NCBI GenBank assembly: GCA_020439995.1
Contig: JAGROY010000097.1
Coordinates: forward strand, 1 to 38,303
Reading direction: 5' to 3'
DNA: 38,303 nucleotides
DNA from: Verrucomicrobiia bacterium
GTDB taxonomy: Bacteria > Verrucomicrobiota > Verrucomicrobiia > Verrucomicrobiales > DEV007
Of the stretch, positions 17,253 to 25,422 are shown one piece after another. Numbering within the stretch: the stretch's first letter is position 1; the number at the start of each line of letters is the position of its first letter. Below the pieces are notes generated by a model. That model saw only the letters and a list, made by a program, of their open reading frames with translations. It did not search any database and was not told where the DNA came from. The translations under genes were made by a program, and so were the position numbers.

Positions 17253-17516
17253 TCAACAGGTAGCGACAGGCGAACGCCGTTCTCCGGCTTGAAAGAACCG
17301 CCGCTTTCGGGCAGCGGTTTCTTCTTTGAAATAGAGCTCTGCACATACCCAGCGCATTCCGGCTTCAAGCTCAGCCACGGACATTCCCGCAGGATGAAAA
17401 TTGACATCTAACAAGGTGCAGCGGTCCCAGAATCTTGGTTGCAGCAGACGTTGTTCCCGATTGAGCCGGTGGTAGAGTTCGGTTCCCGTGTCTGGTTTTT
17501 TGGTCGACAGGAGCAT
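17253..17516 (-). pseudogene. Remnant of a B12-binding radical SAM protein (C-terminus)
   Basis: The 87-residue frame reads Gly-Thr-Glu-Leu-Tyr-His-Arg-Leu, then Trp-Asp-Arg-Cys-Thr-Leu-Leu-Asp-Val-Asn-Phe-His-Pro, then Met-Ser-Val-Ala-Glu-Leu-Glu-Ala-Gly-Met-Arg-Trp, and ends in a basic Ala-Arg-Lys-Arg-Arg-Phe-Phe. This is the conserved tail of cobalamin-binding radical SAM proteins of the HpnR/HpnJ type. The catalytic CxxxCxxC and B12 domains are missing: upstream (above 17516) the sequence turns abruptly AT-rich with no matching frame. It is most likely a gene fragment left by a deletion. Confidence 0.55.
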
Positions 17517-17651
17517 TGCGCTTTAAAATGCCTGGTAAATATAGGCTCTTACTAATTATAAATCATAAATAAATAATTATTGAGTGTCCTAGGAATCGAA
17601 AAGATCGTGTTCGGTCTGCAACTTTTCCTCCGAATGTAATGGAGGGGTGCT

Positions 17652-19061
17652 ATGATCCTTTATCCCTCAGAGAACCAATACAGTGACACTGACAACGCCA
17701 TCGCTACGACTCTCAAAGTAATCATCAGGGCAACCATGAGCACATTAAAGACCTCACTAGCACCCATTCGCTGGATTGGCTGGATTCGTTGGATCGCAGT
17801 TTCCGCAATCACCTTTGCACTCGGTTGGCATTTGAAACCAGCCCAGATCATCGAGCCAGCTTCCAACGACGGGGCTGCACAGGCAATGACGATGGCTCCC
17901 GCGACCACCTTGCTCACGAATAGAGATCGCCGTCCTGCAAATCGTGACGGCGGAGACAACGTCGCGCGTTCTGGTGGACGTCGTGCCCTCAACTCGGAAC
18001 GGATTGCCGAGCTTGGCGAGCGTCTACGTCGGACGACTGACCCGATCGCCCGGCGCGAAGCCTTCGCCGAATTGCTGGCTGGCCTGACCGCAGAGAATGC
18101 GTTGGAGATCCGGGAGCAAGTTGCTCATCTGAACGACAACGATCCAGACTTCCGCGACTTTCACTATGCGTGGGGCCAGGTGGCCGGGCTGGAAGCAGTT
18201 CTGCATGGACTTGAGACCACCGATAAAAAAGATATGGGCCCGTCGCTCGCAGGCTGGGCCAGTGCGGATCCTTCCGCAGCGCTGGAATGGTATAACGCAC
18301 TTGAGAACGAAGGTAACCAGGGTGCCAATCAACAATCCATGAAAGCCGCGCTCGTCCATGGACTAGCGATCGCCGATCCGGATACTGCGGCCGACTTTGT
18401 GTATTCGTTAGGAGAAGCGGGCGACAAGCGTGCGAAAGAAATGATGGGCATCGTCATGGGCAAAGTCGTCCAGTCCGGTGGGGCGCAGGAAGCCGCCCAG
18501 TGGGCGACCCATCTTGGAGGCGGCGAGGGTGGCGAACTTCGTGGGCACGCCCTGTGGGAGGCCGGACGCGCTGGTGTCCGCGAGAACGCCGACGCCACCC
18601 TGGCGTGGGCGAGCGACCTTGCGCGCAGCGATCCAAACGCCGGCAACCTCGCCTACGGCGTGGCCCAGGAAATGGGTTGGCGCGATGGGCCAAAGGTCGC
18701 CGAGTGGCTAGGCAGCCTCGACAACGATGGAGTCACCTCTGCCTACGGGCCCTTACTCGGCGGATGGACCAAGACAGATCCGCTCGCTGCCAGCGAATAT
18801 GTCGCGGCAATGCCTCCTTCGGAAAGTCGCGACTGGGCCATCGGCGGAATGGTGTACACCCATCGCTGGGAAGATCCTGCAGCGGCAGCGGCATGGGCAA
18901 CTCAACTTTCCAGCGCCGAAGGTCGCGAAAAAGTAATCACACTTGCCGCAGAAGCCTACGTCAGCAAAGATCCCGCCGGCGCGGCTGACTGGCTGCCGAC
19001 AAGCGGCCTACCCATCGAAACACAACAACGGCTGGTGCAGGGCGAGAAAAAGGCGCGATAG
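17652..19061 (+). CDS. Membrane-anchored Trp-Ala/Asp-Pro tandem repeat protein
   Basis: The 469-residue protein has a membrane anchor (about residues 38-60 from this start) and a C-terminal half of about eight helical repeats of some 33-37 residues, each around a Trp-Ala-x-x-Asp-Pro-x-Ala-Ala-x-x-Trp core (for example Gly-Trp-Ala-Ser-Ala-Asp-Pro-Ser-Ala-Ala-Leu-Glu-Trp, Arg-Trp-Glu-Asp-Pro-Ala-Ala-Ala-Ala-Ala-Trp). Such repeats are abundant in Verrucomicrobia and are presumably an alpha-solenoid for protein binding outside the cytoplasm. The ATG at 17652 has a good GGAGGGG ribosome-binding site; ATG 17736 (also with AGGG upstream) would place the anchor nearer the N-terminus and is a real alternative. 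Function is unknown. Confidence 0.8.
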   Translation: MILYPSENQYSDTDNAIATTLKVIIRATMSTLKTSLAPIRWIGWIRWIAVSAITFALGWHLKPAQIIEPASNDGAAQAMTMAPATTLLTNRDRRPANRDGGDNVARSGGRRALNSERIAELGERLRRTTDPIARREAFAELLAGLTAENALEIREQVAHLNDNDPDFRDFHYAWGQVAGLEAVLHGLETTDKKDMGPSLAGWASADPSAALEWYNALENEGNQGANQQSMKAALVHGLAIADPDTAADFVYSLGEAGDKRAKEMMGIVMGKVVQSGGAQEAAQWATHLGGGEGGELRGHALWEAGRAGVRENADATLAWASDLARSDPNAGNLAYGVAQEMGWRDGPKVAEWLGSLDNDGVTSAYGPLLGGWTKTDPLAASEYVAAMPPSESRDWAIGGMVYTHRWEDPAAAAAWATQLSSAEGREKVITLAAEAYVSKDPAGAADWLPTSGLPIETQQRLVQGEKKAR

Positions 19062-19357
19062 AATCTCCTCGCCAACGTCCATTTACTTAAGGGACGTGAA
19101 AGGCAAGTGGCCGTCGTGGGGACGGCTGCAGATTTACCAGCTGGAAGAGGTTTAAGGCCTGATTCCAAGCGCCTCACTGACTCATAACTCATATAACACC
19201 GCTATATCCGGGGTCTGAACCGGGCTGGAGGCAACCGAAAACAAATCCCACCACATTCAGATCTACAAACTACGGATGTCGTCCAAATCCTCCCAAGCCA
19301 GTGAGCAAGTGGATCGTGGCATTTCTCAGCAGGGTGAAGTAACATCCTTCGTTATCC
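19062..19357. other. Intergenic region, no gene seen
   Basis: This stretch holds no frame with convincing coding character. A small hairpin GCCGTC-GTGGG-GACGGC occurs near 19110-19126 without a T-run, so it is at best a weak terminator for the repeat-protein gene. The region around 19180-19200 is AT-rich and may hold the promoter of the methyltransferase gene, but no clear -35/-10 pair was found. Confidence 0.4.
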
Positions 19358-20092
19358 ATGATGCTCAACAGTACCGTCCGCAAACTCAAGAAATCCTTCC
19401 AACTCCGAGGAGTGTTCGGTACGGCTGGCTTCGCCGCAGGCAGCGTGGTTCGTTTGCTGCGCGGAGGAGAACAGGCAGGCTTCCGCCCTGATCAGGCAGA
19501 GGATGACCAGTTCGATCGGGAGCATGGTGTGGACACGGGCGGGATGGTGGCGCTCAGCGCACTGGAAATAGACAGCTCAAACTGGATTCATGGCATTTGC
19601 TACGGCCCTACGAAGACCGGGATGTTCGAGGAAATGTTCGACGGCATCGAACTCCGGCATGAAGACTACATCTTCATCGACCTCGGCTCTGGCAAGGGTA
19701 GAGCGCTCATGCTGGCTTCGCACTTCCCGTTCAAGAAGGTAATCGGCGTGGAATTCTCGCCGGATCTGCACCGCGTTGCTAGTGAGAACTTGCTCCGCTA
19801 CTCGTCGCCGCATCAGCGTTGCAAGGACATCACGGCCGTTTGCGCTGACGCGATCACCTACCGGCTGCCTGAGGAGAATCTCGTTATCTATCTCTACCAT
19901 CCGTTCGAAGAACCAGTGATGGGCCCGGTGGTCGAGAGTCTCGCCCGCTCAGTGAAGCAGACCCCGCGTGACGTTTTCGTTTTGTATAACAATCCCCTCT
20001 TGGGTCACCTCTTCGCGGAGGCTGGCTTCGTCAAGATCAAGCACCGCACAGATCTGAACTACGCGGTGTTCCGGACGCCGCCTCTCAGCTAG
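19358..20092 (+). CDS. Class I SAM-dependent methyltransferase
   Basis: The 244-residue protein has SAM motif I Asp-Leu-Gly-Ser-Gly-Lys-Gly (108-114), an acidic motif II in Val-Ile-Gly-Val-Glu-Phe-Ser, and a motif IV-like Leu-Tyr-His-Pro-Phe in place of the usual Asp/Asn-Pro-Pro-Tyr. The segment Phe-Asp-Arg-Glu-His-Gly-Val-Asp-Thr-Gly-Gly (52-62) is typical of a bacterial group related in fold to DOT1-like enzymes. Substrate is unknown. The start is ATG 19358; a second ATG-less longer frame was not supported. It stands alone on the plus strand between the repeat protein and the esterase gene. Confidence 0.85.
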   Translation: MMLNSTVRKLKKSFQLRGVFGTAGFAAGSVVRLLRGGEQAGFRPDQAEDDQFDREHGVDTGGMVALSALEIDSSNWIHGICYGPTKTGMFEEMFDGIELRHEDYIFIDLGSGKGRALMLASHFPFKKVIGVEFSPDLHRVASENLLRYSSPHQRCKDITAVCADAITYRLPEENLVIYLYHPFEEPVMGPVVESLARSVKQTPRDVFVLYNNPLLGHLFAEAGFVKIKHRTDLNYAVFRTPPLS

Positions 20093-20242
20093 AGCTGGTC
20101 TCCCAGGCACTGTGTGGTGAAGGATGAAGCGGGAGGTGAGGCTCGTGTTGGCGAAGTTGACTGATTCCTCGCTTGTCATTCCCGCTGAACCCCTCCAGAA
20201 TTCGCCAATCCTGGAAATCAGGAAACCTTTGAGACCTACGCG

Positions 20243-21808
20243 ATGAAACCCATCATGATCCAGACTTCACGCATCGGCGCACTTGCGCTTGCAACCTTGG
20301 CGACAGCCGCAACGTTTTCACTATCAACCGTCTCCGTATGGGCTGACGTGAAACTCCCAGCGCTCTTTACTGACAATATGGTGCTGCAGAGGGATCAGCC
20401 AGTCCCTGTTTGGGGCACCGCAGCGGCTGAGGAAAAAGTGACCGTCAGCTTCGCTGGGCAATCAAAATCGGCCACCGCCGATGCGAATGGAGCGTGGAAA
20501 GTGACGCTCGATGCTCTGGAAACCAGCGCTGAACCGGCAAGCTTGAAGGTCGCCGGCAACAATGCGATCGCTGTCAACAATGTGCTGGTAGGCGAAATCT
20601 GGATTGGATCCGGCCAGTCAAACATGCAGTGGGCGGTGAAGCAGGCGAATGATCCTGAGAAGGAAATCGCCGCTGCAGATTTTCCCAACATCCGTCTGTT
20701 CTACGTGCCACGCACGCATTCCGCCCGTCCGCAGCCAGACGTCGACGCCAAGTGGAACGTATGCACTCCGGAGAACATTCCCGAGTTCTCGGCGGTCCTG
20801 TATTTCTTTGGCCGTGAACTTCATCAGGAACTGAACGTTCCGATCGGACTGATCCATTCCTCCTGGGGCGGCACCCGCGTTGAGCCGTGGACACCTCTGA
20901 ACGGATTCGCTCAGGTTCCAGCATTGCAGGACATATACAATGAGGCGTCATCTCGCATTCCTGGCACGACGCAGTATGCCGAAGTAACGGATGCCTATGT
21001 CTCGAAACTCGCCGAGTGGCTGCCTGCCGCGCGCCAGCAACTGAAGGACAATGCCACGATCACCGCAGTGCCGGAGCCACCGAACGCGCTGCCTGCAAAG
21101 CACCAGACTCCCATTGCGCTCTACAATGCAATGATTCATCCGCTCATCCCCTTTGCCATGAAGGGGGCCATCTGGTATCAAGGCGAGTCGAACAATGGCG
21201 AGGGGATGCTCTACTACGAAAAGAAGAAAGCACTGATCGGCGGTTGGCGCGAGTTGTGGAATCAGGGCGACTTCCCGTTCTACTTTGTCCAGATCGCCCC
21301 CTACAACTACGGCGAAAACCGCAAGGAGGCACTCCCTGAGTTGTGGGAGGCACAGACTGCGTGCCTGCAGATTCCTCACACTGGCATGGCAATCATCAAC
21401 GACATCGGCAACATCAAGGACATCCACCCGAAAAACAAGCAGGAGGTCGGGCACCGCTTGGCGCTGCTAGCACTGTCAAATGACTATGGCAAGGACGTCG
21501 GCGCAAGTTCCGGGCCACTCTACCATGACCACCAAGTAGAAGGCAGCAAAGTGCGTATCCGCTTTGCCCACGCGGCGGATGGCCTGAAAGCGCGGGACGG
21601 CAAGGAACTGAGCCACTTTGAAATCGCTGCCGCAGACGGGAAATTCGTTCCAGCCAAGGCTGTCGCGGACGGTGCAAGCGTCATCGTCACTTCTCCTGAC
21701 GTTGCAGATCCGGTTCAGGTGCGCTTTGCCTGGGATCAGCTGGCTGAACCCAATCTCATGAACTCCGCTGGCCTGCCCGCATCCGCATTTCGAACACCAA
21801 GCAAGTAA
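20243..21808 (+). CDS. Sialate O-acetylesterase-like SGNH hydrolase
   Basis: The 521-residue secreted protein has a signal peptide (to about residue 34), an N-terminal beta-sandwich with Met-Val-Leu-Gln-Arg and Val-Pro-Val-Trp-Gly-Thr, and an SGNH esterase domain: nucleophile in Gly-Ser-Gly-Gln-Ser-Asn-Met (122-128, Ser126), Trp-Tyr-Gln-Gly-Glu-Ser-Asn (311-317), and the Asp/His pair in Lys-Asp-Ile-His-Pro near residue 392. The family removes O-acetyl groups from sialic acid or other sugars of host or algal glycans, including xylan-like polymers. It is two bases from the kinase gene, so they are co-transcribed and the pair likely takes part in deacetylation followed by sugar phosphorylation. 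No sialidase or lyase gene is in the window, so the sialic acid specificity is not established. Confidence 0.92.
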   Translation: MKPIMIQTSRIGALALATLATAATFSLSTVSVWADVKLPALFTDNMVLQRDQPVPVWGTAAAEEKVTVSFAGQSKSATADANGAWKVTLDALETSAEPASLKVAGNNAIAVNNVLVGEIWIGSGQSNMQWAVKQANDPEKEIAAADFPNIRLFYVPRTHSARPQPDVDAKWNVCTPENIPEFSAVLYFFGRELHQELNVPIGLIHSSWGGTRVEPWTPLNGFAQVPALQDIYNEASSRIPGTTQYAEVTDAYVSKLAEWLPAARQQLKDNATITAVPEPPNALPAKHQTPIALYNAMIHPLIPFAMKGAIWYQGESNNGEGMLYYEKKKALIGGWRELWNQGDFPFYFVQIAPYNYGENRKEALPELWEAQTACLQIPHTGMAIINDIGNIKDIHPKNKQEVGHRLALLALSNDYGKDVGASSGPLYHDHQVEGSKVRIRFAHAADGLKARDGKELSHFEIAAADGKFVPAKAVADGASVIVTSPDVADPVQVRFAWDQLAEPNLMNSAGLPASAFRTPSK

Positions 21809-21810
21809 CT

Positions 21811-23199
21811 GTGATTCATTCGCTGAAGGTACCCGCGCCGCTGGACGCCCAGTTTCTCCCCGCTGCGCTCTGGAACCGAGATTATCTGGAGAATGGTGAT
21901 GGCTCAGGAAATTTGGAACCATTCTCGATCGCCTTGGAGCAGCCAGGCGGGGCCGTTTCCGTTCACCGGACGCAGATGCGTGCGCACGTTCCTGAGAATG
22001 TCAGTGCCAATCTTAAATACGCAGAGCGGCTGCTGAAGTTCCTGCTTTGGCAAAGGGGTGGCAGTCGCGTGCTTGTGAGTGGCTCGCCGGATCTCGCGGA
22101 GGCACTTGAGGAAATCTATAGTTTTGAGGGGCCGCGTGCGTTTGATCAGAGCGTTCTTGGAGGCCGCATCTACCTTTCGGATTTGACCATCGACTACTGC
22201 CCGGATGACGAGATGCCTGAAGAAAGTGCTGCCGGGCAGCCGCTCGGACGGCATCTGGACGGTTGTCGCATTGGATTTGATCTCGGCGGCAGCGATCGCA
22301 AGGCAGCCGCAGTCATCGACGGTAAAGTAGTCTTTTCCGAAGAGATCGCCTGGGATCCCTACTTTCAAAGTGATCCAAGTTATCACCTTGAAGGTATTCG
22401 CGATTCTCTCAAACGTGCAGCGGCGCACCTTCCGCGTGTCGATGCGATCGGTGGCAGTGCTGCGGGCGTGTATGTGAACAATGAAGTGCGTGCCGGTTCC
22501 CTGTTCCGCGGCGTATCCGAGGACGACTTCGATAAGCAAGTACGGCGCATCTTTTTCCAGTTAAAAAAAGAGTGGAATGATGTGCCTTTCGAGGTGGTGA
22601 ACGATGGCGATGTGACGGCCCTCGCGGGCTCGATGTCGATGAAGGACAATGCTGTTCTTGGCATTTCCCTCGGCACCAGTATGGCGTCGGGTTATGTCGA
22701 TTCCCATGGCCGCATTTGTCCCTGGCTCAACGAACTCGCATTTGCTCCGGTCGACTACTATCTGGGCGCGACTGCTGACGAGTGGTCGCAGGACATCGGC
22801 TGTGGTGTGCAATATTTCTCCCAACAGGCGGTAGCGCGACTCGTTCCCGCTGCAGGCATCGATCTCGACTCCGGCATGCCCTTCCCGGAGCAACTGGTCG
22901 AGGTGCAGAAGCTCATGGCCGCCGGTGATGACAAGGCACGCCTGATATTTGAAACCATCGGTGTCTACCTCGGCTACAGCATCGCTCACTACTCAAGCTT
23001 TTACGACATTCGCAATGTGCTCATCCTCGGTCGCGTGACATCCGGTGAAGGCGGCGAGATCATCCTGAAAAAAGCTGACGAAGTCCTGGGCGTCGAGTTT
23101 CCGTCGCTGGCGGAAACCATTAGGCTGTCCACTCCAGACGAGCAGCAAAAGCGCCACGGCCAGGCTGTCGCCGCCGCCAGTCTGCCTTCCATAGCCTAG
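21811..23199 (+). CDS. ROK-like sugar kinase with long N-terminal extension
   Basis: The 462-residue protein shows the actin-like ATPase (ROK/hexokinase) motifs: phosphate-1 Phe-Asp-Leu-Gly-Gly-Ser-Asp-Arg-Lys-Ala-Ala (156-166), catalytic Asp region Val-Val-Asn-Asp-Gly-Asp-Val-Thr-Ala-Leu-Ala-Gly (262-273), and phosphate-2 Gly-Ile-Ser-Leu-Gly-Thr-Ser (284-290). The ROK Cys-rich zinc motif is not apparent, and about 150 residues precede the kinase core, where typical ROK kinases start directly. The start codon is GTG, two bases after the esterase stop. It probably phosphorylates a hexose freed with the help of that esterase; which sugar is unknown. It could also be a ROK-like regulator that has lost its HTH, but the intact catalytic Asp argues for a kinase. 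Confidence 0.8.
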   Translation: MIHSLKVPAPLDAQFLPAALWNRDYLENGDGSGNLEPFSIALEQPGGAVSVHRTQMRAHVPENVSANLKYAERLLKFLLWQRGGSRVLVSGSPDLAEALEEIYSFEGPRAFDQSVLGGRIYLSDLTIDYCPDDEMPEESAAGQPLGRHLDGCRIGFDLGGSDRKAAAVIDGKVVFSEEIAWDPYFQSDPSYHLEGIRDSLKRAAAHLPRVDAIGGSAAGVYVNNEVRAGSLFRGVSEDDFDKQVRRIFFQLKKEWNDVPFEVVNDGDVTALAGSMSMKDNAVLGISLGTSMASGYVDSHGRICPWLNELAFAPVDYYLGATADEWSQDIGCGVQYFSQQAVARLVPAAGIDLDSGMPFPEQLVEVQKLMAAGDDKARLIFETIGVYLGYSIAHYSSFYDIRNVLILGRVTSGEGGEIILKKADEVLGVEFPSLAETIRLSTPDEQQKRHGQAVAAASLPSIA

Positions 23200-23225
23200 T
23201 TTCGCCTGCTGTAGAAGACGGCTAC

Positions 23226-23963
23226 CTACTGCAGGGCTTCGCCTCCAGCAAGCTCATCAAAGCTCGACGCGCAGGACGTGATTCTTTGCGCGAATGATTC
23301 TGAGGCACCTCTGGGCTGAGGATCGTAGCCGAGCTGCTCCATCTCCGGTGCGATCATGTCGGCGAAGACCTGCTGCTGCTCAATCGAGAGTGTCTTCCGG
23401 AATCGGTAGACTGATTTGCGGTGAACGGTGTTCTCTTTGCGTAACTTCATATCGCCACCGCCAAGTCCCTTGAACTGGTCAAACTCGAGAACATTGTGCT
23501 GCGGCAGCCCAAGGTAGTCCAGCAACTGCCCGGTCGTTTCTTCAGGACGCATCGTCAGATCTTCATAGCGGACGAGGTGCCAGCGATCTGGAGAATTGAA
23601 GTAGTGCCGGTAGACCTTTTGCCACCGCTTGACCAGCCCTGTGGAGACGCCGTTTACCTTGCGTCCTTTTCTGCAAAATGCGGATGCCCATTTGTATTCG
23701 AGGCTGGACACGTAGCTGTCCCGTGGGTCACGCGTGATCCAGACAAAGCGATCGAAGCGCTTGCGGAAAAAAATCGAGCGCCCAAGGAAAAACAAGTCCA
23801 TCGGCTTCACGCAGATGTTGTCCAAGGGGACTCCACAGACCAGTGGCGGGAGCACCAGCAACGAATTCAGATCCGAAAAGGATTTGATCGTTGGGTGCTG
23901 ATGCAGGATGTGCTGGAGCAAGGTGCTTCCGCTCCGCATCGAGTATCCAATAAGTATACGCAT
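23226..23963 (-). CDS. PAPS-dependent sulfotransferase
   Basis: The 245-residue protein has both PAPS-binding motifs: Gly-Tyr-Ser-Met-Arg-Ser-Gly-Ser-Thr-Leu-Leu (residues 6-16, 5'-phosphosulfate loop) and Arg-Asp-Pro-Arg-Asp-Ser-Tyr-Val-Ser (78-86, 3'-phosphate site), plus Val-Arg-Tyr-Glu-Asp-Leu. It belongs to the sulfotransferase superfamily that adds sulfate to carbohydrates, lipids or peptides. Start ATG 23963 lies directly before the phosphate loop region. It converges on the kinase gene; an imperfect inverted repeat (23205-23214 with 23226-23235) spans its stop codon and may help terminate both transcripts. Acceptor is unknown. Confidence 0.87.
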   Translation of the reverse strand: MRILIGYSMRSGSTLLQHILHQHPTIKSFSDLNSLLVLPPLVCGVPLDNICVKPMDLFFLGRSIFFRKRFDRFVWITRDPRDSYVSSLEYKWASAFCRKGRKVNGVSTGLVKRWQKVYRHYFNSPDRWHLVRYEDLTMRPEETTGQLLDYLGLPQHNVLEFDQFKGLGGGDMKLRKENTVHRKSVYRFRKTLSIEQQQVFADMIAPEMEQLGYDPQPRGASESFAQRITSCASSFDELAGGEALQ

Positions 23964-24412
23964 GTCAGAATGTTGGCCTGTCCGACAGAAGTCTTAGGGG
24001 GGCATTGATCGAAAGGCCAGAAGTTTCTGCGAATCAAAAGGGCATGTCCTGGTTTGCGGTTGTTTGCATTGACTCATTTCGATCTACTGGCAGAATTCCG
24101 ATGTGGGGGGAGGAGAAGATCCAACGCTCGACACGGCACCCGAGCGATCGATTCCAGATGGCAGCGTCCATACCTTCAATGTTTCGCCGGACAGCATCTA
24201 CGGAGTCAAATGTGAATATGGTTTCGAGACCATCGGCATCCTCACCTTTGCAGAAAAATTCGAGGACTGGCGGCTGGAGGTCGTGCCCGTAACGGTGTCG
24301 GTCGATTGACCGCAGCTCTTTGCTGTAGTGGTGAATTGCTATCGCCCCTGTGGTGCCCGAGCGGCACAAATCAGTCATTGCCAGCGAGCCCCGATTTGAT
24401 ACGGTCCGCGCA
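23964..24412. other. Intergenic region with ambiguous short frames
   Basis: About 450 bases separate the divergent sulfotransferase and HUMPS-like genes. A minus-strand frame (24378 down to 24034, about 114 residues from an internal Met) and a plus-strand frame (24103-24309, 68 residues, GTG start) overlap each other antisense. Neither matches a family I know. The plus frame has a G-rich first codon position, as coding frames here do, but base composition at third positions does not decide between them. I call no gene. Confidence 0.35.
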
Positions 24413-25102
24413 ATGAAACCCATTGTTCAAATTTCGCTCGATCTCACCACCATTGAAGAAGCGCTGGAGACAGCAGAGTTGGCGATGCGCGCTGGTGTGG
24501 ACTGGCTGGAGGCGGGCACGCCCCTTATCCTTGCAGAAGGCCTGCACGGAGTGAGAAAGCTGCGCGAGCGATTTCCAGACACGCCGATCGTGGCCGACTT
24601 GAAGACCATGGATGGCGGATACCTTGAAGCAGAAATGATGGCAAAAGCCGGTGCCACCCACGTCGTCGTCATGGAGCGGGCACACCCGGAAACGATCAAG
24701 TGCGTGGTGCAGGCCGGACGCGATTTCAATGTGGCGGTGATGGGTGACAACCTCGGCAGCGACTGCATGATCGATGGCGCCCGACGGCTTGAAGATCTGG
24801 GCTGCGACTACATCGTTCACCACATCGGCTACGACGAGCGCCGGGGCATCGCAGCGCGCGGTGAGCGTATGCCCAGTCCGCTCGATCAATTGCGGGAAGT
24901 CGTCGCCGCCGTCAGCATTCCAGTGCAGGCCGTGGGTGGCCTGAGCATTGAACAAGCGGTGAAGTGCCCGGAGTACGGCGCGCCACTTGTCGTGCTCGGA
25001 GCGCCCCTTACCATCGATGCTGATTCCTTCCGCACGGCGGATGGAAACCTGGAGGAATCCCTGCGCCGCATTTGCGAAGCTGTGCACGCCTACCGTGACT
25101 GA
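24413..25102 (+). CDS. HUMPS-family enzyme (hexulose-6-phosphate synthase / 3-keto-gulonate-6-phosphate decarboxylase-like)
   Basis: The 229-residue protein is an orotidine-monophosphate-decarboxylase-fold TIM barrel with the family signature Val-Ala-Asp-Leu-Lys-Thr-Met-Asp-Gly-Gly (60-69; Asp62, Lys64, Asp67 bind Mg and the enediolate) and a phosphate site in Gln-Ala-Val-Gly-Gly-Leu-Ser near residue 180. Members either fix formaldehyde onto ribulose 5-phosphate or decarboxylate 3-keto-L-gulonate 6-phosphate. No hexulose-6-phosphate isomerase or ascorbate genes lie alongside, so the choice is open. The ATG at 24413 was chosen over an in-frame start at 24350 lying outside the fold. Its TGA stop overlaps the ATG of the HNH gene by one base. 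Confidence 0.85.
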   Translation: MKPIVQISLDLTTIEEALETAELAMRAGVDWLEAGTPLILAEGLHGVRKLRERFPDTPIVADLKTMDGGYLEAEMMAKAGATHVVVMERAHPETIKCVVQAGRDFNVAVMGDNLGSDCMIDGARRLEDLGCDYIVHHIGYDERRGIAARGERMPSPLDQLREVVAAVSIPVQAVGGLSIEQAVKCPEYGAPLVVLGAPLTIDADSFRTADGNLEESLRRICEAVHAYRD

Positions 25103-25407
25103 TGGACGATCGTTCCACGGATCCTGTCTGTCCGCTCTGTGGTCGCGAAATCCCTGCCGGGCACGGCAGCAGGCACCATCTCACTCCCGTCCTGAAAGGC
25201 GGTCGCCACGGAGCCACCGAACTTCTCCACAACGCCTGCCACTCGAAGCTTCACGCGGTGTTCACGGAATCTGAGCTGGCTCGCAATTATAACACGATTG
25301 AAAAGCTGCTCGCCCACGAGGAGATAGCGAAATTTGTCGAGTGGATCCGGAAACGCCCGCCGGAGTTTCATGCTCGCAACCGGAGTCTGCGGAAGCGCAG
25401 GAAGTGA
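25102..25407 (+). CDS. Small HNH-like nuclease domain protein
   Basis: The 101-residue protein has a Cys-Pro-Leu-Cys zinc pair at 10-13, Arg-His-His at 24-26, Gly-Gly-Arg-His-Gly at 33-37 and Asn-Ala-Cys-His-x-x-x-His at 44-51, the order expected for an HNH (beta-beta-alpha metal) nuclease. It has a short helical and highly basic tail. Small stand-alone HNH proteins of this kind are widespread and their role is mostly unknown. Translation is coupled to the preceding HUMPS gene through a TGATG overlap, an odd pairing of a sugar-phosphate enzyme with a nuclease. Confidence 0.78.
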   Translation: MDDRSTDPVCPLCGREIPAGHGSRHHLTPVLKGGRHGATELLHNACHSKLHAVFTESELARNYNTIEKLLAHEEIAKFVEWIRKRPPEFHARNRSLRKRRK

Positions 25408-25422
25408 ATTAGTTAGTTAGCG

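Noticed and set aside
20948..21454. Minus-strand frame of 168 codons
   Set aside because: It is antisense to the sialate esterase catalytic region and has no recognisable domain.
23205..23235. Inverted repeat as an intrinsic terminator between converging genes
   Set aside because: The stem has a mismatch and no T-run follows on either strand; mentioned only as a possible aid to termination.
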